The translations under genes were made by a program, and so were the position numbers. The notes under the pieces are model-generated. The model searched no databases. It was not told the DNA's origin and saw only the letters and a program-made list of their open reading frames with translations. From Reichenbachiella faecimaris (lineage in GTDB: Bacteria; Bacteroidota; Bacteroidia; Cytophagales; Cyclobacteriaceae), in the NCBI RefSeq assembly GCF_900176375.1, contig NZ_FWYF01000001.1:496001-560000 (forward strand): a stretch of 64,000 nucleotides of DNA. Direction: 5' to 3'. Below are positions 27,445 to 37,150 of this stretch, piece after piece (the first letter of the stretch is position 1; each line of letters opens with the position of its first letter).

Positions 27445-29955
27445 ATGTCGAAGAATCTGGTAATAGTAGAGTCGCCCGCCAAGGCGAAAACGATTGAGGG
27501 GTATTTAGGAAAAGACTATAAAGTAGCATCGAGCTACGGTCACGTCAGAGACTTACAAAAAGGCAACAACGCCATCGACATTGAAAACGGTTTTAAACCC
27601 ACCTATGAAGTCTCCAAAGACAAAAAAGATGTCATACGAGACTTAAAGAAATTAGCCAAGAACGCTGAAACGATCTACCTCGCGAGTGATGATGACCGCG
27701 AAGGGGAAGCCATTTCTTGGCATTTGCAAGAGGCATTGAAATTGGATGAATCCAAAACGAAAAGGATCGTATTCCATGAAATCACTAAAAACGCGATCAG
27801 CAATGCCATCAATAATCCGAGAGCATTAAATGTAGATCTTGTCAATGCCCAACAAGCGCGAAGAGTGCTTGACAGATTGGTAGGATTTGAGCTCTCCCCT
27901 ATTCTTTGGAAAAAAATTAAAACAGGCTTGTCTGCTGGAAGAGTTCAGTCGGTAGCTGTACGATTGGTAGTGGATAGAGAAAGAGAAATTGACGCTCATA
28001 CAGCAGAATCTACTTTCAAAGTAACTGCTGAGTTTTCACTAGAAAAAGGAAAAACACTCAATGCAGAACTGCCTTCTAAATTCAAGACCAAGCAAGAGGC
28101 TGAAGCGTTTATTAAGGACTGTGTAAGTGCATCATACGACATCAAGAATCTCGAAAAGAAGCCTGGTAAAAAATCGCCTGCACCACCATTCACTACTTCT
28201 ACACTACAACAAGAAGCAAGTAGAAAAATTGGTTTCTCAGTTTCTAGAACCATGAGCGTAGCACAAAAGCTATATGAGGCAGGTAAGATCTCCTATATGA
28301 GAACGGATTCATTGAACCTATCAGATGAGGCAATTGCTGGCGCAAAAAAAGAAATTTCCTCTAGCTATGGTGATAATTTCGTAAAGACGAGAAAATTCAA
28401 GACTAAAAACGCATCAGCACAAGAAGCACACGAAGCCATTCGTCCGACCAATTTTTCGGAAAGGTATGCTGGAGGAGATGATAGCGAGAAAAGACTCTAT
28501 GAGTTGATTTGGAAAAGAGCCATTGCCTCACAAATGGCAGAAGCTGAAATAGAAAAAACAGTGGCAACGATCAATATATCTACTCGCGACGAAAATTTAA
28601 CTGCTTCAGGCGAAGTGGTGAAATTCGAGGGTTTTTTGAAAGTATATACAGAATCTACTGACGATGAGAGCGAAGAGGAAGAAAACAAAGGTATGTTGCC
28701 TCCATTGAATATAGGACAAGTATTAGACCTCAATCAACTAAAAGCTCGTGAAGGATTTAGTCGTCATGCTGCCAGATATACAGAAGCCAGCCTAGTAAAG
28801 AAATTGGAAGAAATGGGCATTGGCCGACCATCTACTTATGCTCCCACCATCTCTACAATCCAAAAGCGTGAATACGTAGTCAAAGAAGCACGAGACGGCT
28901 ATGAGAGAAATTACACGGAGATTATTCTCAAGGATGGTCAAGTCAAAACGGAAGTGAAAACCGAAATAACTGGAGCTGAAAAGAACAAACTCTTCCCTAC
29001 CAATATCGCGATGATTGTGAATGATTTTTTGGTAGACTATTTCCCTGATGTTATTGACTTTTCATTTACAGCCAATGTAGAAAAGGAGTTTGATGAAATC
29101 GCCCATGGTCAAAAAACCTGGAATGGCATGATTGAGTCCTTCTATGGTGGATTTCACAAGACAGTAGAAGAAACAGAGCAAGTAGAAAGGTCTGAGATTG
29201 GGAAGGTAAGAGAATTGGGTGACGACCCCGCAACAGGCAAGCCAATAATCGCTCGTATGGGACGATTTGGGGCCATGGTGCAAATGGGCGAAACCAACGA
29301 GGATGAAGAAGCCGAAAAACCCAAATACGCCAGCCTTAGAAAAGGGCAATTCCTTGAGAGTTTGACTTTAGAGGATGCACTCGAACTATTCAAATTGCCT
29401 CGTGAAGTTGGGGACTTTGAAGGTCAGACGATTACGATAGCGATCGGAAGATTTGGCCCTTATGTCAAACACGATGATAAATTCATCTCTTTAGGCAAAG
29501 ACGAAGATCCAATGACATTAAGCCTAGATCGTGCGATTGAGTTGATAAAAGCAAAGCAAGAAGCAGATGCTCCTGTTGCATTTTATGATGAGTTGCCAGT
29601 TCAGAAAGGTGTCGGCAGATTTGGTCCTTTTATTAAATGGAATGGCATGTTCATTAATGTGAACAAAAGATATGACTTTGATAACCTTTCCGAAGCTGAC
29701 ATCACTGAACTCATAAAGGAAAAAATTCAAAAAGAAATTGACAAAGTAATCCACAACTGGGAAGAAGAAGGTATTGTAGTAGAAAAAGCCCGCTGGGGAA
29801 GATCTGTTATCAAAAAAGGGAAGGTGAAAATCGAGCTGCCCAAAACAGTGGATGCGACTGTATTAAGTTTAGATGAAGTACAAGCGATAATCGAGAAAAA
29901 CGCCCCTGCCAAAAAGAAGAAAGCCCCAGCCAAAAAGGTAAAGAAGAAAAAATAA
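27445..29955 (+). CDS. topA: DNA topoisomerase I
   Basis: This type IA topoisomerase of 836 residues relaxes negative supercoils. An N-terminal Toprim domain (LVIVESPAKAKTIEGYLG, DDDREGEAISWH) is followed by the catalytic domain with the active-site tyrosine in SYMRTDSLNLS. The C-terminus carries three glycine-aromatic repeats (MGRFGAMVQ, IGRFGPYVK, VGRFGPFIK) instead of four-cysteine zinc fingers, then a lysine-alanine tail (PAKKKKAPAKKVKKKK) likely to bind DNA. I use ATG 27445 over the TTG at 27436 since the former gives the standard MSKNLVIVES opening. It appears monocistronic. Confidence 0.97.
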   Translation: MSKNLVIVESPAKAKTIEGYLGKDYKVASSYGHVRDLQKGNNAIDIENGFKPTYEVSKDKKDVIRDLKKLAKNAETIYLASDDDREGEAISWHLQEALKLDESKTKRIVFHEITKNAISNAINNPRALNVDLVNAQQARRVLDRLVGFELSPILWKKIKTGLSAGRVQSVAVRLVVDREREIDAHTAESTFKVTAEFSLEKGKTLNAELPSKFKTKQEAEAFIKDCVSASYDIKNLEKKPGKKSPAPPFTTSTLQQEASRKIGFSVSRTMSVAQKLYEAGKISYMRTDSLNLSDEAIAGAKKEISSSYGDNFVKTRKFKTKNASAQEAHEAIRPTNFSERYAGGDDSEKRLYELIWKRAIASQMAEAEIEKTVATINISTRDENLTASGEVVKFEGFLKVYTESTDDESEEEENKGMLPPLNIGQVLDLNQLKAREGFSRHAARYTEASLVKKLEEMGIGRPSTYAPTISTIQKREYVVKEARDGYERNYTEIILKDGQVKTEVKTEITGAEKNKLFPTNIAMIVNDFLVDYFPDVIDFSFTANVEKEFDEIAHGQKTWNGMIESFYGGFHKTVEETEQVERSEIGKVRELGDDPATGKPIIARMGRFGAMVQMGETNEDEEAEKPKYASLRKGQFLESLTLEDALELFKLPREVGDFEGQTITIAIGRFGPYVKHDDKFISLGKDEDPMTLSLDRAIELIKAKQEADAPVAFYDELPVQKGVGRFGPFIKWNGMFINVNKRYDFDNLSEADITELIKEKIQKEIDKVIHNWEEEGIVVEKARWGRSVIKKGKVKIELPKTVDATVLSLDEVQAIIEKNAPAKKKKAPAKKVKKKK

Positions 29956-29963
29956 AAATTTTG

Positions 29964-30608
29964 CTAGACCAATAAATCAATATCCCTGACCAGGATTCTC
30001 CTTCTGTCGAAGTTGATGATATTTTTTTCCTTGAGTTGATTCAAAGTGGTCGTTACTGTTTGTCTGGAAGTGCCTGTGAGATTGGCAATGTCCTTGTGTG
30101 TGAAATTGTTTTGAATTAAAGTTTCAAAACCCACTTTCTGTCCACTTTCCACTGCCAATTCTCTTAAGAACTCCACAATTCTAGTTCGTGAATCTTTGGA
30201 GGTGATAGATTCAATGCGTTTATCAAGTTTCTCAATTTTTTTGCCCATGAGACCCAGAACCCTTAAAAACAGTGACTGATCAGATTTGGCTGCATCTAGC
30301 AGCTCCCTGACTACCAGCACACGGATAATGGTATCATTAGAAAGTACTCGAGCATACTCAGATCTTTTTTCTTCTTCTACCAGAGCCATCTCTCCAAATA
30401 TACTCCCTTCACCTAGAATAGATTTGACGACTTCGTGTCCTGAGTCATCTTCCTTGGCCAACTTCACACTTCCTTTTTCAATAAAATAAATCAGATCGGA
30501 AGGTTCGTTTATTTTGAAAACGTAATCATCTTTCTGATAAGTAATTTGACTTGAGGAAAGTATCTTTTCACCATATTCCAGAAGTATATCTGATCCATTA
30601 TTCTTCAT
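29964..30608 (-). CDS. Crp/Fnr-family transcription regulator
   Basis: This 214-residue regulator has an N-terminal cyclic-nucleotide-binding-like beta-roll (residues ~15-120, with GEGSIFGEMAL), a dimerisation helix, and a C-terminal winged helix-turn-helix (~165-205, THKDIANLTGTSRQTVTTTLNQL). It has no cysteine cluster, so it is not an Fnr-type iron-sulfur sensor, and the effector is unknown. It is divergent from the HemJ-like/SCO/cytochrome c operon and might control it, but I see no binding palindrome to support that. Confidence 0.92.
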   Translation of the reverse strand: MKNNGSDILLEYGEKILSSSQITYQKDDYVFKINEPSDLIYFIEKGSVKLAKEDDSGHEVVKSILGEGSIFGEMALVEEEKRSEYARVLSNDTIIRVLVVRELLDAAKSDQSLFLRVLGLMGKKIEKLDKRIESITSKDSRTRIVEFLRELAVESGQKVGFETLIQNNFTHKDIANLTGTSRQTVTTTLNQLKEKNIINFDRRRILVRDIDLLV

Positions 30609-30714
30609 ATCCTTGAGGTGTTATTATTTTGACCAACTAATTACCTAAACACCCAAGCGATCAATTACCACTATTGAAAGCTGATGGAGAAATGTCTTTA
30701 ATTTCTATCAATCC

Positions 30715-30744
30715 TTGGGTTTATCTACATCACATTTATATTTG
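30715..30744 (+). promoter_or_regulatory. Promoter of the HemJ-like/SCO/cytochrome c operon
   Basis: TTG (30715-30717), a 19-bp spacer and TATATTTG (30737-30744) match the Bacteroidota consensus almost perfectly. The predicted transcript would begin a few bases before ATG 30761, which excludes a TTG start at 30674. Confidence 0.75.
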
Positions 30745-30760
30745 CCGCATATCTTATACG

Positions 30761-31291
30761 ATGACCTATTTATACTTAAAGTCACTTCATATCATTTTTG
30801 TTGTCACGTGGTTTGCTGGGCTATTCTACATGGTAAGGCTATTTATTTATACCACAGAAGCCTCTGTCAAGGGTGAACCTGAAAGGTCTATTTTGCTCAA
30901 GCAATTACTGTTGATGCAAAGTCGACTTTGGTATATTATTTCATGGCCGTCAGCCGTCACAACATGGATTTTGGGTACCTGGTTAGCTCTAGAAAGTGGC
31001 TTTTGGACGATGCCATGGTTTCATTTGAAACTTCTATTTGTGATTGGTCTTTTTCTGTACCACATTATTTGCCATAAGCTTTTCGTACAGATGAAAAACG
31101 GAATTTTTAAGTACTCTTCCACAAAACTTCGCATTTGGAATGAAGTGGCTACACTTTTCTTGTTTGCTATCGTATTTATTGTGGTATTAAAAAACACCTT
31201 GAGCTGGATTTGGGGAATAATCGGAATTATTCTTATTGGCATTCTACTCATGTTAGGTATTAAGCTTTATAAAAAATTTAGAAATGATTAA
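30761..31291 (+). CDS. HemJ/CopD-like membrane protein
   Basis: This protein of about 176 residues has four to five membrane helices. The opening LKSLHIIFVVTWFAGLFYMVRLF, the HLKLLFVIGLFLYH segment and LRIWNEVATLFL are typical of HemJ (protoporphyrinogen oxidase, UPF0093) and the related CopD fold; the helix histidines would hold haem. HemJ oxidises protoporphyrinogen IX in haem synthesis. The pairing with SCO and cytochrome c genes supports a haem or respiratory role. I chose ATG 30761 because it follows the promoter directly. The SCO gene overlaps its end by 8 nt. Confidence 0.75.
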   Translation: MTYLYLKSLHIIFVVTWFAGLFYMVRLFIYTTEASVKGEPERSILLKQLLLMQSRLWYIISWPSAVTTWILGTWLALESGFWTMPWFHLKLLFVIGLFLYHIICHKLFVQMKNGIFKYSSTKLRIWNEVATLFLFAIVFIVVLKNTLSWIWGIIGIILIGILLMLGIKLYKKFRND

Positions 31292-31946
31292 AAACATAGC
31301 ACCTACCCTTCTTTTCCTATTCATTACGCTATTGATTACTTCTTGCGATCAGCCTTATGGCAAAAACGAATTACCAATTATGGGCAGGAAGAAAATCGTA
31401 GAAAGGGAAGTGGACGGAAAAGTAGTAATGGACACGTTGGATCATAGGATAGCTGACTTTGCCTTCTACGATCAGGACAGTTCATTAATCACCAATGAAA
31501 CTTTTAAAAATCAGATTTACATTTCAGATTTTTTCTTTACTTCTTGTCCTACGATTTGCCCAAAAATGAAAAAACAAATGCTGAGGGTCTACACCAAATT
31601 TGAGGAAAATTCTAATGTTTCATTACTCTCACATACCATTGATCCCAGGCATGATAATGTGGAAGTGCTCCATGATTACGCGGAAGCCCTGGGTGTTAAA
31701 AGTTCTAAATGGCACTTCGTGACAGGTGACGAAGATACGATCTACAAACTGGGTGAGAAAAGTTATATGGTGACTGCTGGTGAAGAAGTGGATGCTCCTG
31801 GCGGTTACATCCATAGTGGTGCTTTTTTGCTCATAGATGATCAAAGACGCATTCGAGGCGTTTACGATGGTACCATGGAAGAACAGGTAGACATATTACT
31901 TTCAGATGTCGATTTATTGCTCAAAGAACTGGCCGGTAAGAAATGA
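31284..31946 (+). CDS. SCO1/SenC-family lipoprotein
   Basis: This 220-residue thioredoxin-fold protein has a lipoprotein signal (LLITSC, lipid Cys21). The copper/redox motif SCPTICP provides Cys88 and Cys92, and His177 (GYIHSGAF) is the third copper ligand. SCO proteins deliver copper to the CuA site of cytochrome oxidase or keep its cysteines reduced, in the periplasm. It overlaps the HemJ-like gene by 8 nt and the cytochrome c gene by 4 nt, a tight operon that fits cytochrome oxidase assembly. Confidence 0.95.
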   Translation: MIKNIAPTLLFLFITLLITSCDQPYGKNELPIMGRKKIVEREVDGKVVMDTLDHRIADFAFYDQDSSLITNETFKNQIYISDFFFTSCPTICPKMKKQMLRVYTKFEENSNVSLLSHTIDPRHDNVEVLHDYAEALGVKSSKWHFVTGDEDTIYKLGEKSYMVTAGEEVDAPGGYIHSGAFLLIDDQRRIRGVYDGTMEEQVDILLSDVDLLLKELAGKK

Positions 31947-32380
31947 GCATTTTTAATCATTCCATTCCACTGGTCATACTTTGCCTAATTATTTTCAGCT
32001 GTAGATCTGACAACAGATACTCTGGAAGTGAAGCCATAAAGTTCGATCAGTATATGTTTCAGGGAGAACAGTTATATGCTGCACGCTGTCTCAATTGTCA
32101 TCAGAATGATGGCACTGGATTGGGCAAATTGATTCCTCCCTTGACCACTGATTTCATCACTAAACAAAAGGATTTGGCGATTTGCGGAATCAAACACGGC
32201 CTTGAAGGCCCAATGGAAATCAATGGCACTGCTTATGATGGTATCATGCCAAACAACCCTAGACTGACTCCACTCGAAATAGCTGAAATAATGACCTACA
32301 TCAGCAACTCTTGGGACAACGATTATGGCATGGTCAATATAAATGAAGTGAAAACTGCACTTGAAAAATGCTTGGATTAA
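31943..32380 (+). CDS. Lipid-anchored monohaem cytochrome c
   Basis: This 145-residue protein has a lipobox (IIFSC, lipid Cys20), one haem-attachment motif (Cys49, Cys52, His53 in CLNCH) and a probable axial Met102 (DGIMPNNP), the features of a small class I cytochrome c. It should carry electrons on the periplasmic face. Its ATG overlaps the SCO stop (ATGA). The 3' end overlaps the convergent lipoprotein gene by 4 nt. Confidence 0.93.
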   Translation: MSIFNHSIPLVILCLIIFSCRSDNRYSGSEAIKFDQYMFQGEQLYAARCLNCHQNDGTGLGKLIPPLTTDFITKQKDLAICGIKHGLEGPMEINGTAYDGIMPNNPRLTPLEIAEIMTYISNSWDNDYGMVNINEVKTALEKCLD

Positions 32381-32811
32381 TTATTCTCAAGCAAATACTT
32401 TTCAGCCTCATTTTTTGAGTTGATCATATCATCTCGTACTTTTTGAATACTTTCTCTTTGCTCTTTGAGGTACTGAATCACTTCACCATGGGGTGTCCCT
32501 TCTTTTACCTGCTCAAACTTCCGCATCCACTCCATCATACCTTCATTGGCATCTTTCAGCTTTTTTGAAAGGGATCTCATTTCATTGATTTCTTCCGAGC
32601 TATCCGTCAAAGAATCTAAAGCAAGTGAATCAGCCTTTTGAGAAAGCTCAGAAGCCAGTGCTCTGAGATTACCCATTTTAGGCATGACCTCATCGTGCAC
32701 CAACATGACTTCATCAAACAAAGCTTGTTGCTCTTTCTTTTCAGAATTACACGCCACTACCGTCAATGCAATGAGTCCAGAGATTAGTACGTTATTTATT
32801 CTATTAATCAT
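32377..32811 (-). CDS. Coiled-coil lipoprotein of unknown function
   Basis: This 144-residue protein has a lipoprotein signal (ALTVVAC, lipid Cys21) and is then almost wholly alpha-helical, with heptad-like charge and leucine spacing from ~25 to the end. Similar small Bacteroidota proteins are sometimes mislabelled viral A-type inclusion protein. The role is unknown, presumably periplasmic. The stop overlaps the convergent cytochrome c gene. Confidence 0.75.
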   Translation of the reverse strand: MINRINNVLISGLIALTVVACNSEKKEQQALFDEVMLVHDEVMPKMGNLRALASELSQKADSLALDSLTDSSEEINEMRSLSKKLKDANEGMMEWMRKFEQVKEGTPHGEVIQYLKEQRESIQKVRDDMINSKNEAEKYLLENN

Positions 32812-32942
32812 AGTTTCTTTATTTGAATAATTACAAATGTAAAAATTTCATAATCCTAAAAAACATAAACACATATAATCGCTCAAATTTTGATAAGGCC
32901 TCTATTATCAGTATCTTGAATAAGAATTAAAAATTACTAGCT

Positions 32943-33035
32943 ATGGTTTCTATTCTATTATTTTTTTCAATTAGCATTTTGGGTGTATGCTATTACAGAT
33001 ACAAAACAATCCTAAAAAAAGAACATCACAACTGA
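32943..33035 (+). CDS. Possible 30-residue single-helix membrane peptide
   Basis: An ATG at 32943 opens 30 codons ending in TGA at 33033-33035, 1 bp before the stop of the convergent DinB gene. The product would be one hydrophobic helix (VSILLFFSISILGVCYY) with a basic tail (RYKTILKKEH), the usual form of small inner-membrane peptides. The snug fit between neighbours is the main support. There is no homology or clear promoter, so this is tentative. Confidence 0.3.
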   Translation: MVSILLFFSISILGVCYYRYKTILKKEHHN

Positions 33036-33036
33036 A

Positions 33037-33591
33037 CTAACCAAGTTTGCCCCTATTCTCAATCGCCTTTAGAATTCGATCTATTTGCTTCACGTGATGA
33101 TTGTAATGATCTTCTAAAAATGTGATGGCCTGAAGCAGTGAAAATCTTCCAGCAAATGGATGCTTAAAAATCAACTTATCTAGAGACTCCTCAGGAAAAG
33201 TCTCAATCAAATCTTTAATCTCACTTCTATTCTTTTCAAACTGCGATTTCAATTTTTCAAAGGAATACTCATTAGACGGCTCTGGCAGTTGCTTGGGCAT
33301 TTTGAACCTTACTGGCGAGTCTAGCAGCCATTTCAAAAGCTTTGAGCGAACTTTGGAAGCGAAATCTCTCTTGCCCACAGTATCTAGTCCCAGCATTTTC
33401 TTTTTAATGTATCTGACCGTACCAAATTCCGAATTTGACAAATGTGATAAAACCTGATTAATAGACCATTTTTTATTTGCTTCAGGAATTACGAATAACT
33501 CAGCATCCATCAAATCAAGTCTTTCCTCAAGATTTCTTCGCTTATCTTCCAAAGAATCAAAGGCCATTAGTATTTCATTTCTCAAAGCCAT
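33037..33591 (-). CDS. DinB-like four-helix protein
   Basis: This 184-residue protein has the DinB/YfiT fold: four helices with a metal-binding histidine triad probably made of His50 (QVLSHLSNSEFG) and the two C-terminal histidines in EDHYNHHVKQ. Family members include mycothiol- and bacillithiol-dependent transferases and damage-inducible proteins; the thiol and substrate are unknown here. A second DinB-fold gene of a different branch is at 37540-38088. Confidence 0.82.
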   Translation of the reverse strand: MALRNEILMAFDSLEDKRRNLEERLDLMDAELFVIPEANKKWSINQVLSHLSNSEFGTVRYIKKKMLGLDTVGKRDFASKVRSKLLKWLLDSPVRFKMPKQLPEPSNEYSFEKLKSQFEKNRSEIKDLIETFPEESLDKLIFKHPFAGRFSLLQAITFLEDHYNHHVKQIDRILKAIENRGKLG

Positions 33592-33838
33592 GTTGTTTTA
33601 TTTAATCATCATTCAGTGTCATTTGAAAAATCTAGTGCAAGACTCAATTTTCAAACCCGTAATATTTGCATTTTTCGAATACCATGCGCAATCAGATGCT
33701 CTTTATTTAATAAGGAATATTGAATTTTTTATATTTTTTTAGTTAATATAGCGGTGAAAATCTATCAGGATTTGTATTAATATTGCCATGGAAAATTAAA
33801 GACCACCACTTTAATCAGGACATTTTTAATACAGCAAC

Positions 33839-35089
33839 ATGAACATTTTAGATATTTTAGCCCTGTTTATCTGCTTAGCGGGCATCTTTATCTACGTCAA
33901 CACATACTACCTCAAGCTTCCTTCATCTGTAGGTCTAATGATTTTGGCCTTAGGTCTCTCGTTTGCGTTGTTAGTTATCGAGCAAATCATTCCTGAATTC
34001 AAATTAGGTACGGAAAGAATATTGAAGGATTACGATTACCACGAAGTCCTTTACCAACTCGTTCTAAGCTTCATGCTATTCGCAGGAGCACTGCAAATAG
34101 ATTTTAAAAAATTGGCTGAAGAACGTACTCCAGTGCTGATTCTAGCACTTTTAGGTGTACTGATATCCACATTCATTATTGGTGGATTTGTATATTACTT
34201 ACTGATTTGGATAGGGATCCCTCTCGACTTTATGTATTGTTTGGTTTTTGGAGCATTGATTTCCCCTACTGATCCAATCGCAGTTACTTCTACCATAAAA
34301 AAATATAGTTTATCCAAAAATCTTGAAACCAGAATTGCAGGCGAATCACTATTCAATGATGGGATGGCCGTTGTAATAGCTTTGACGCTTTTGGATCTAG
34401 CACATGCTGGAGAAGACCACTTCTTGGGATTCGTAGATATTGTTTGGGTGTTTGGCACAGACATCGTTGGAGGAATTGTCATAGGCTTATTTTTAGGTTA
34501 TTTAGGCTATCGCTTACTGAAATACATAGACAATGATGAAGTAGAAGTAGAAGTGCTAATGACTTTGGCCTTGGTCATGGCAGGAACACAATTGGCTGAA
34601 TTCGCCCACGTATCTGCAAAACAGGCAGTTGTTGTCATGGGACTAGTTATTGGCAACGAAGGTAAAAGTGGTCATGTAACCAGTGCTGCTGGTGATTATG
34701 TATTCAAATTCTGGCACCTGATCGAAGAAACTTTGAATGCCATGCTCTTTGTTTTGATTGGGCTAGAAATGCTAATTATTCCTTGGAGACTAGACTACTT
34801 TGCAGCAGGATTCTTTGCTTTTAACATTGTACTTTTCGCCAGATATGTAAGTGTGAGTGTACCAATTGCTGCGATGAGTACCTATAGGAGCTTTGAGAAA
34901 AACACCATTCATGTGTTGGCTTGGGGAGGGCTTAGAGGTGGTATCCCTATAGCGTTATCTTTATCTCTGCCTGAATTTGAAGGAAAAGAAGTGATCATCA
35001 CCATGACTTATACTGTGGTGGTTTGCTCTGTACTTTATCAAGGGCTTACCATTCCAAAGCTGATGAGGATCACCTTCCCACGAAAATAA
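33839..35089 (+). CDS. Cation:proton antiporter, CPA1 (NhaP) type
   Basis: This 416-residue inner-membrane protein has about 12 helices. The unwound-helix motif GALISPTDPIAV (about 138-149) and the ESLFNDGMAVV segment with its conserved Asp are the ion-binding core of Na+/H+ antiporters of the NhaP/CPA1 class. It should exchange Na+ or K+ for H+ to control pH and salt. It lacks a long cytosolic C-terminal domain. It is convergent with the universal stress protein gene (2-bp gap). Confidence 0.92.
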   Translation: MNILDILALFICLAGIFIYVNTYYLKLPSSVGLMILALGLSFALLVIEQIIPEFKLGTERILKDYDYHEVLYQLVLSFMLFAGALQIDFKKLAEERTPVLILALLGVLISTFIIGGFVYYLLIWIGIPLDFMYCLVFGALISPTDPIAVTSTIKKYSLSKNLETRIAGESLFNDGMAVVIALTLLDLAHAGEDHFLGFVDIVWVFGTDIVGGIVIGLFLGYLGYRLLKYIDNDEVEVEVLMTLALVMAGTQLAEFAHVSAKQAVVVMGLVIGNEGKSGHVTSAAGDYVFKFWHLIEETLNAMLFVLIGLEMLIIPWRLDYFAAGFFAFNIVLFARYVSVSVPIAAMSTYRSFEKNTIHVLAWGGLRGGIPIALSLSLPEFEGKEVIITMTYTVVVCSVLYQGLTIPKLMRITFPRK

Positions 35090-35091
35090 TT

Positions 35092-35931
35092 TTATCTAAT
35101 GGCCTTAGTCCAAATTGGACGATGCGCATGATTTAGTACATTTTTAGATACATGGCTCGCCAATAGGTGAAGCAGTCCATGCCGATCATGCGTTCCTATT
35201 GCAATCATTCCCGCATCAATACTTGACGCATAGTCCAAAATAGCTTCAGCCAAATCTGAAGAGTTTTTGGCTACTGTCGTACAGTTTTCAAGTTTGACTT
35301 TGGATATGAATGCCTTCATCCGTTCCTGTACTTCGCCCGCAGTAGTCCATTCAGAGTTAAAAACTTTAATCATGTGGATTTTGGCTCCATAGTAAGATTG
35401 AAGCTCTTTCAAATCATCAATGATTTGTATTTGGTCATCCATTAAATCCGTTGCAAAAACTATATCACTGACTTTCTCAATAGAACATTCTTCCTTCACT
35501 ACAATAACTGGACATTTTGCATATCTCACCGTTTTATCTGCTACAGAACCAACTAGGATTTCCTGTAGACCTGTCGCCCCACTCGAGCCCATAACAATGA
35601 GACTTGAATTATGACTAGCTATGTTTTCTGCAATGGAAGAATACGCATTACCAATTTCAATCTTATAGCTCATGTTCAAATCACTATTCTTTGGATCATT
35701 GACTATCGCCTCCAAACGCTCCTTGGTTTTGTCTAGCAATAATTTCACATATAAGTTATCCATTGGATCATAATGAGTTTCGCCAGAGATCTTCATGGTC
35801 TCAATATTTGGATCTTCCACGATATGCAGCAAAAGGACGTCTGAATCCGTATTTACGGCCAGAGAATGTGCAGCATTCAATGCATTCATAGATTCTTTAG
35901 AGAAATCAATAGGGACTAATATTCGTTTCAT
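35092..35931 (-). CDS. Tandem universal stress protein
   Basis: This 279-residue cytosolic protein has two Usp domains in tandem (residues 1-150 and ~155-279). The first keeps the ATP-binding motif GSSGATGLQEILVGSVA, the second a degenerate version (GTHDRHGLLHLLASHVS), a common asymmetry in double Usp proteins. Usp proteins bind nucleotides and modulate stress survival; the partner here is unknown. It is convergent with the antiporter and divergent from the glutaminyl cyclase operon. Confidence 0.9.
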   Translation of the reverse strand: MKRILVPIDFSKESMNALNAAHSLAVNTDSDVLLLHIVEDPNIETMKISGETHYDPMDNLYVKLLLDKTKERLEAIVNDPKNSDLNMSYKIEIGNAYSSIAENIASHNSSLIVMGSSGATGLQEILVGSVADKTVRYAKCPVIVVKEECSIEKVSDIVFATDLMDDQIQIIDDLKELQSYYGAKIHMIKVFNSEWTTAGEVQERMKAFISKVKLENCTTVAKNSSDLAEAILDYASSIDAGMIAIGTHDRHGLLHLLASHVSKNVLNHAHRPIWTKAIR

Positions 35932-36075
35932 AGCACTAAGTTTAGAAAATAAAAAATCTTAAGGTTCAAGCTAAATTTACTGAATCCCAGTCGGAACTTT
36001 CATTATTATTATATAATTCATTTTTGTAAGCAGATCAATCATCATATTATTGCCAACGTTAAATACAGATCACTA

Positions 36076-37149
36076 ATGAGTCAATACAAATCACTAGTCT
36101 TATTCATATTAATTACTGCGCTAGGTGCATGCGAGTCAACCAATAAAAAACAAAATAAACCAAGTCCGAGAGTGAAGAGTGTAGCCAAAATCGAATCTCC
36201 ACGTAATGGAGTTCGGAAGACTATTGGTGATACTTTATCCTTCAAAATCACTTCAAGTAATACGGAGATCAAGATTGATTCTGTTCTGGTATCTAACAAT
36301 GGCAAATCAGTTTTGAATGACCAACTGATCTGGGATACAAGTAAAGAAATGCCTGGAAAACAAGATTTAACAGTCTCTGTCTATTTGAGCAATGGAACTG
36401 TAGAAAAAAAGAGACATTCAGTCACGCTACTTTCAGACATTGAGCCAATAAGGTACACTTATCGAATAACCAATACTTTTGTACATGACCCTGATGCTTT
36501 TACTGAAGGGTTGTTTATGTATAACAATGAATTATATGAAAGTACAGGTGAAAAAGGTCAATCCACTTTACGACGGGTAGATTTAAAAACTGGGAAAATT
36601 CAGAAATCAGTTAACTTATCCTCTCAATATTTTGGCGAAGGCATCGCATTGATGAATGACAATATCTACATGCTGTCTTACAAGGAACGAACAGGCTTTG
36701 TATTTAACAAAAATAGTTTTGAACAGATCAGACAATTCTCATACCCTACAGAAGGCTGGGGAATGACATCTAACGACAATGCACTCATCATGAGTGATGG
36801 CACTTTTATCATACGCTTCATGGAACCTGAAAATTTTTCAGAAATCAAACAAATCAAAGTGTATGACCAAAATGGACCCATAGACTACCTAAACGAATTA
36901 GAATACGTAAATGGAAACCTATTCGCCGTACGATGGCAAACAGAGCAAATATACATCATTGACCCAGACAGTGGTAAAGTCAAAGGTATATTGGATCTGG
37001 AGGGAATATTCGACTATTCAAATTATGATCGAAGAATTGATGTACTCAATGGCATTGCCTACAACAAGAACATAGATAGATATTATGTCACTGGAAAGTG
37101 GTGGCCTAAATTATTTGAAATCCAGCTAGTAGCTGCAAACAACATATAA
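36076..37149 (+). CDS. Glutaminyl-peptide cyclotransferase lipoprotein
   Basis: This 357-residue lipoprotein (lobe ALGAC, lipid Cys16) has a beta-sandwich N-terminal region (~35-125) and a beta-propeller glutamine cyclotransferase domain (~130-355). The family signature FVHDPDAFTEGLFMYNNELYES is present, together with EGWGMTSN and the LNELEY...ITDP-like blade. Such enzymes convert N-terminal Gln to pyroglutamate in exported proteins. An SCP2-like gene follows with a 1-nt gap. Confidence 0.93.
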   Translation: MSQYKSLVLFILITALGACESTNKKQNKPSPRVKSVAKIESPRNGVRKTIGDTLSFKITSSNTEIKIDSVLVSNNGKSVLNDQLIWDTSKEMPGKQDLTVSVYLSNGTVEKKRHSVTLLSDIEPIRYTYRITNTFVHDPDAFTEGLFMYNNELYESTGEKGQSTLRRVDLKTGKIQKSVNLSSQYFGEGIALMNDNIYMLSYKERTGFVFNKNSFEQIRQFSYPTEGWGMTSNDNALIMSDGTFIIRFMEPENFSEIKQIKVYDQNGPIDYLNELEYVNGNLFAVRWQTEQIYIIDPDSGKVKGILDLEGIFDYSNYDRRIDVLNGIAYNKNIDRYYVTGKWWPKLFEIQLVAANNI

Positions 37150-37150
37150 C

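Noticed and set aside
30674-30760. Longer start (TTG 30674) for the HemJ-like gene
   Set aside because: A strong promoter at 30715-30744 lies inside it, so transcripts would start after it; ATG 30761 fits the family.
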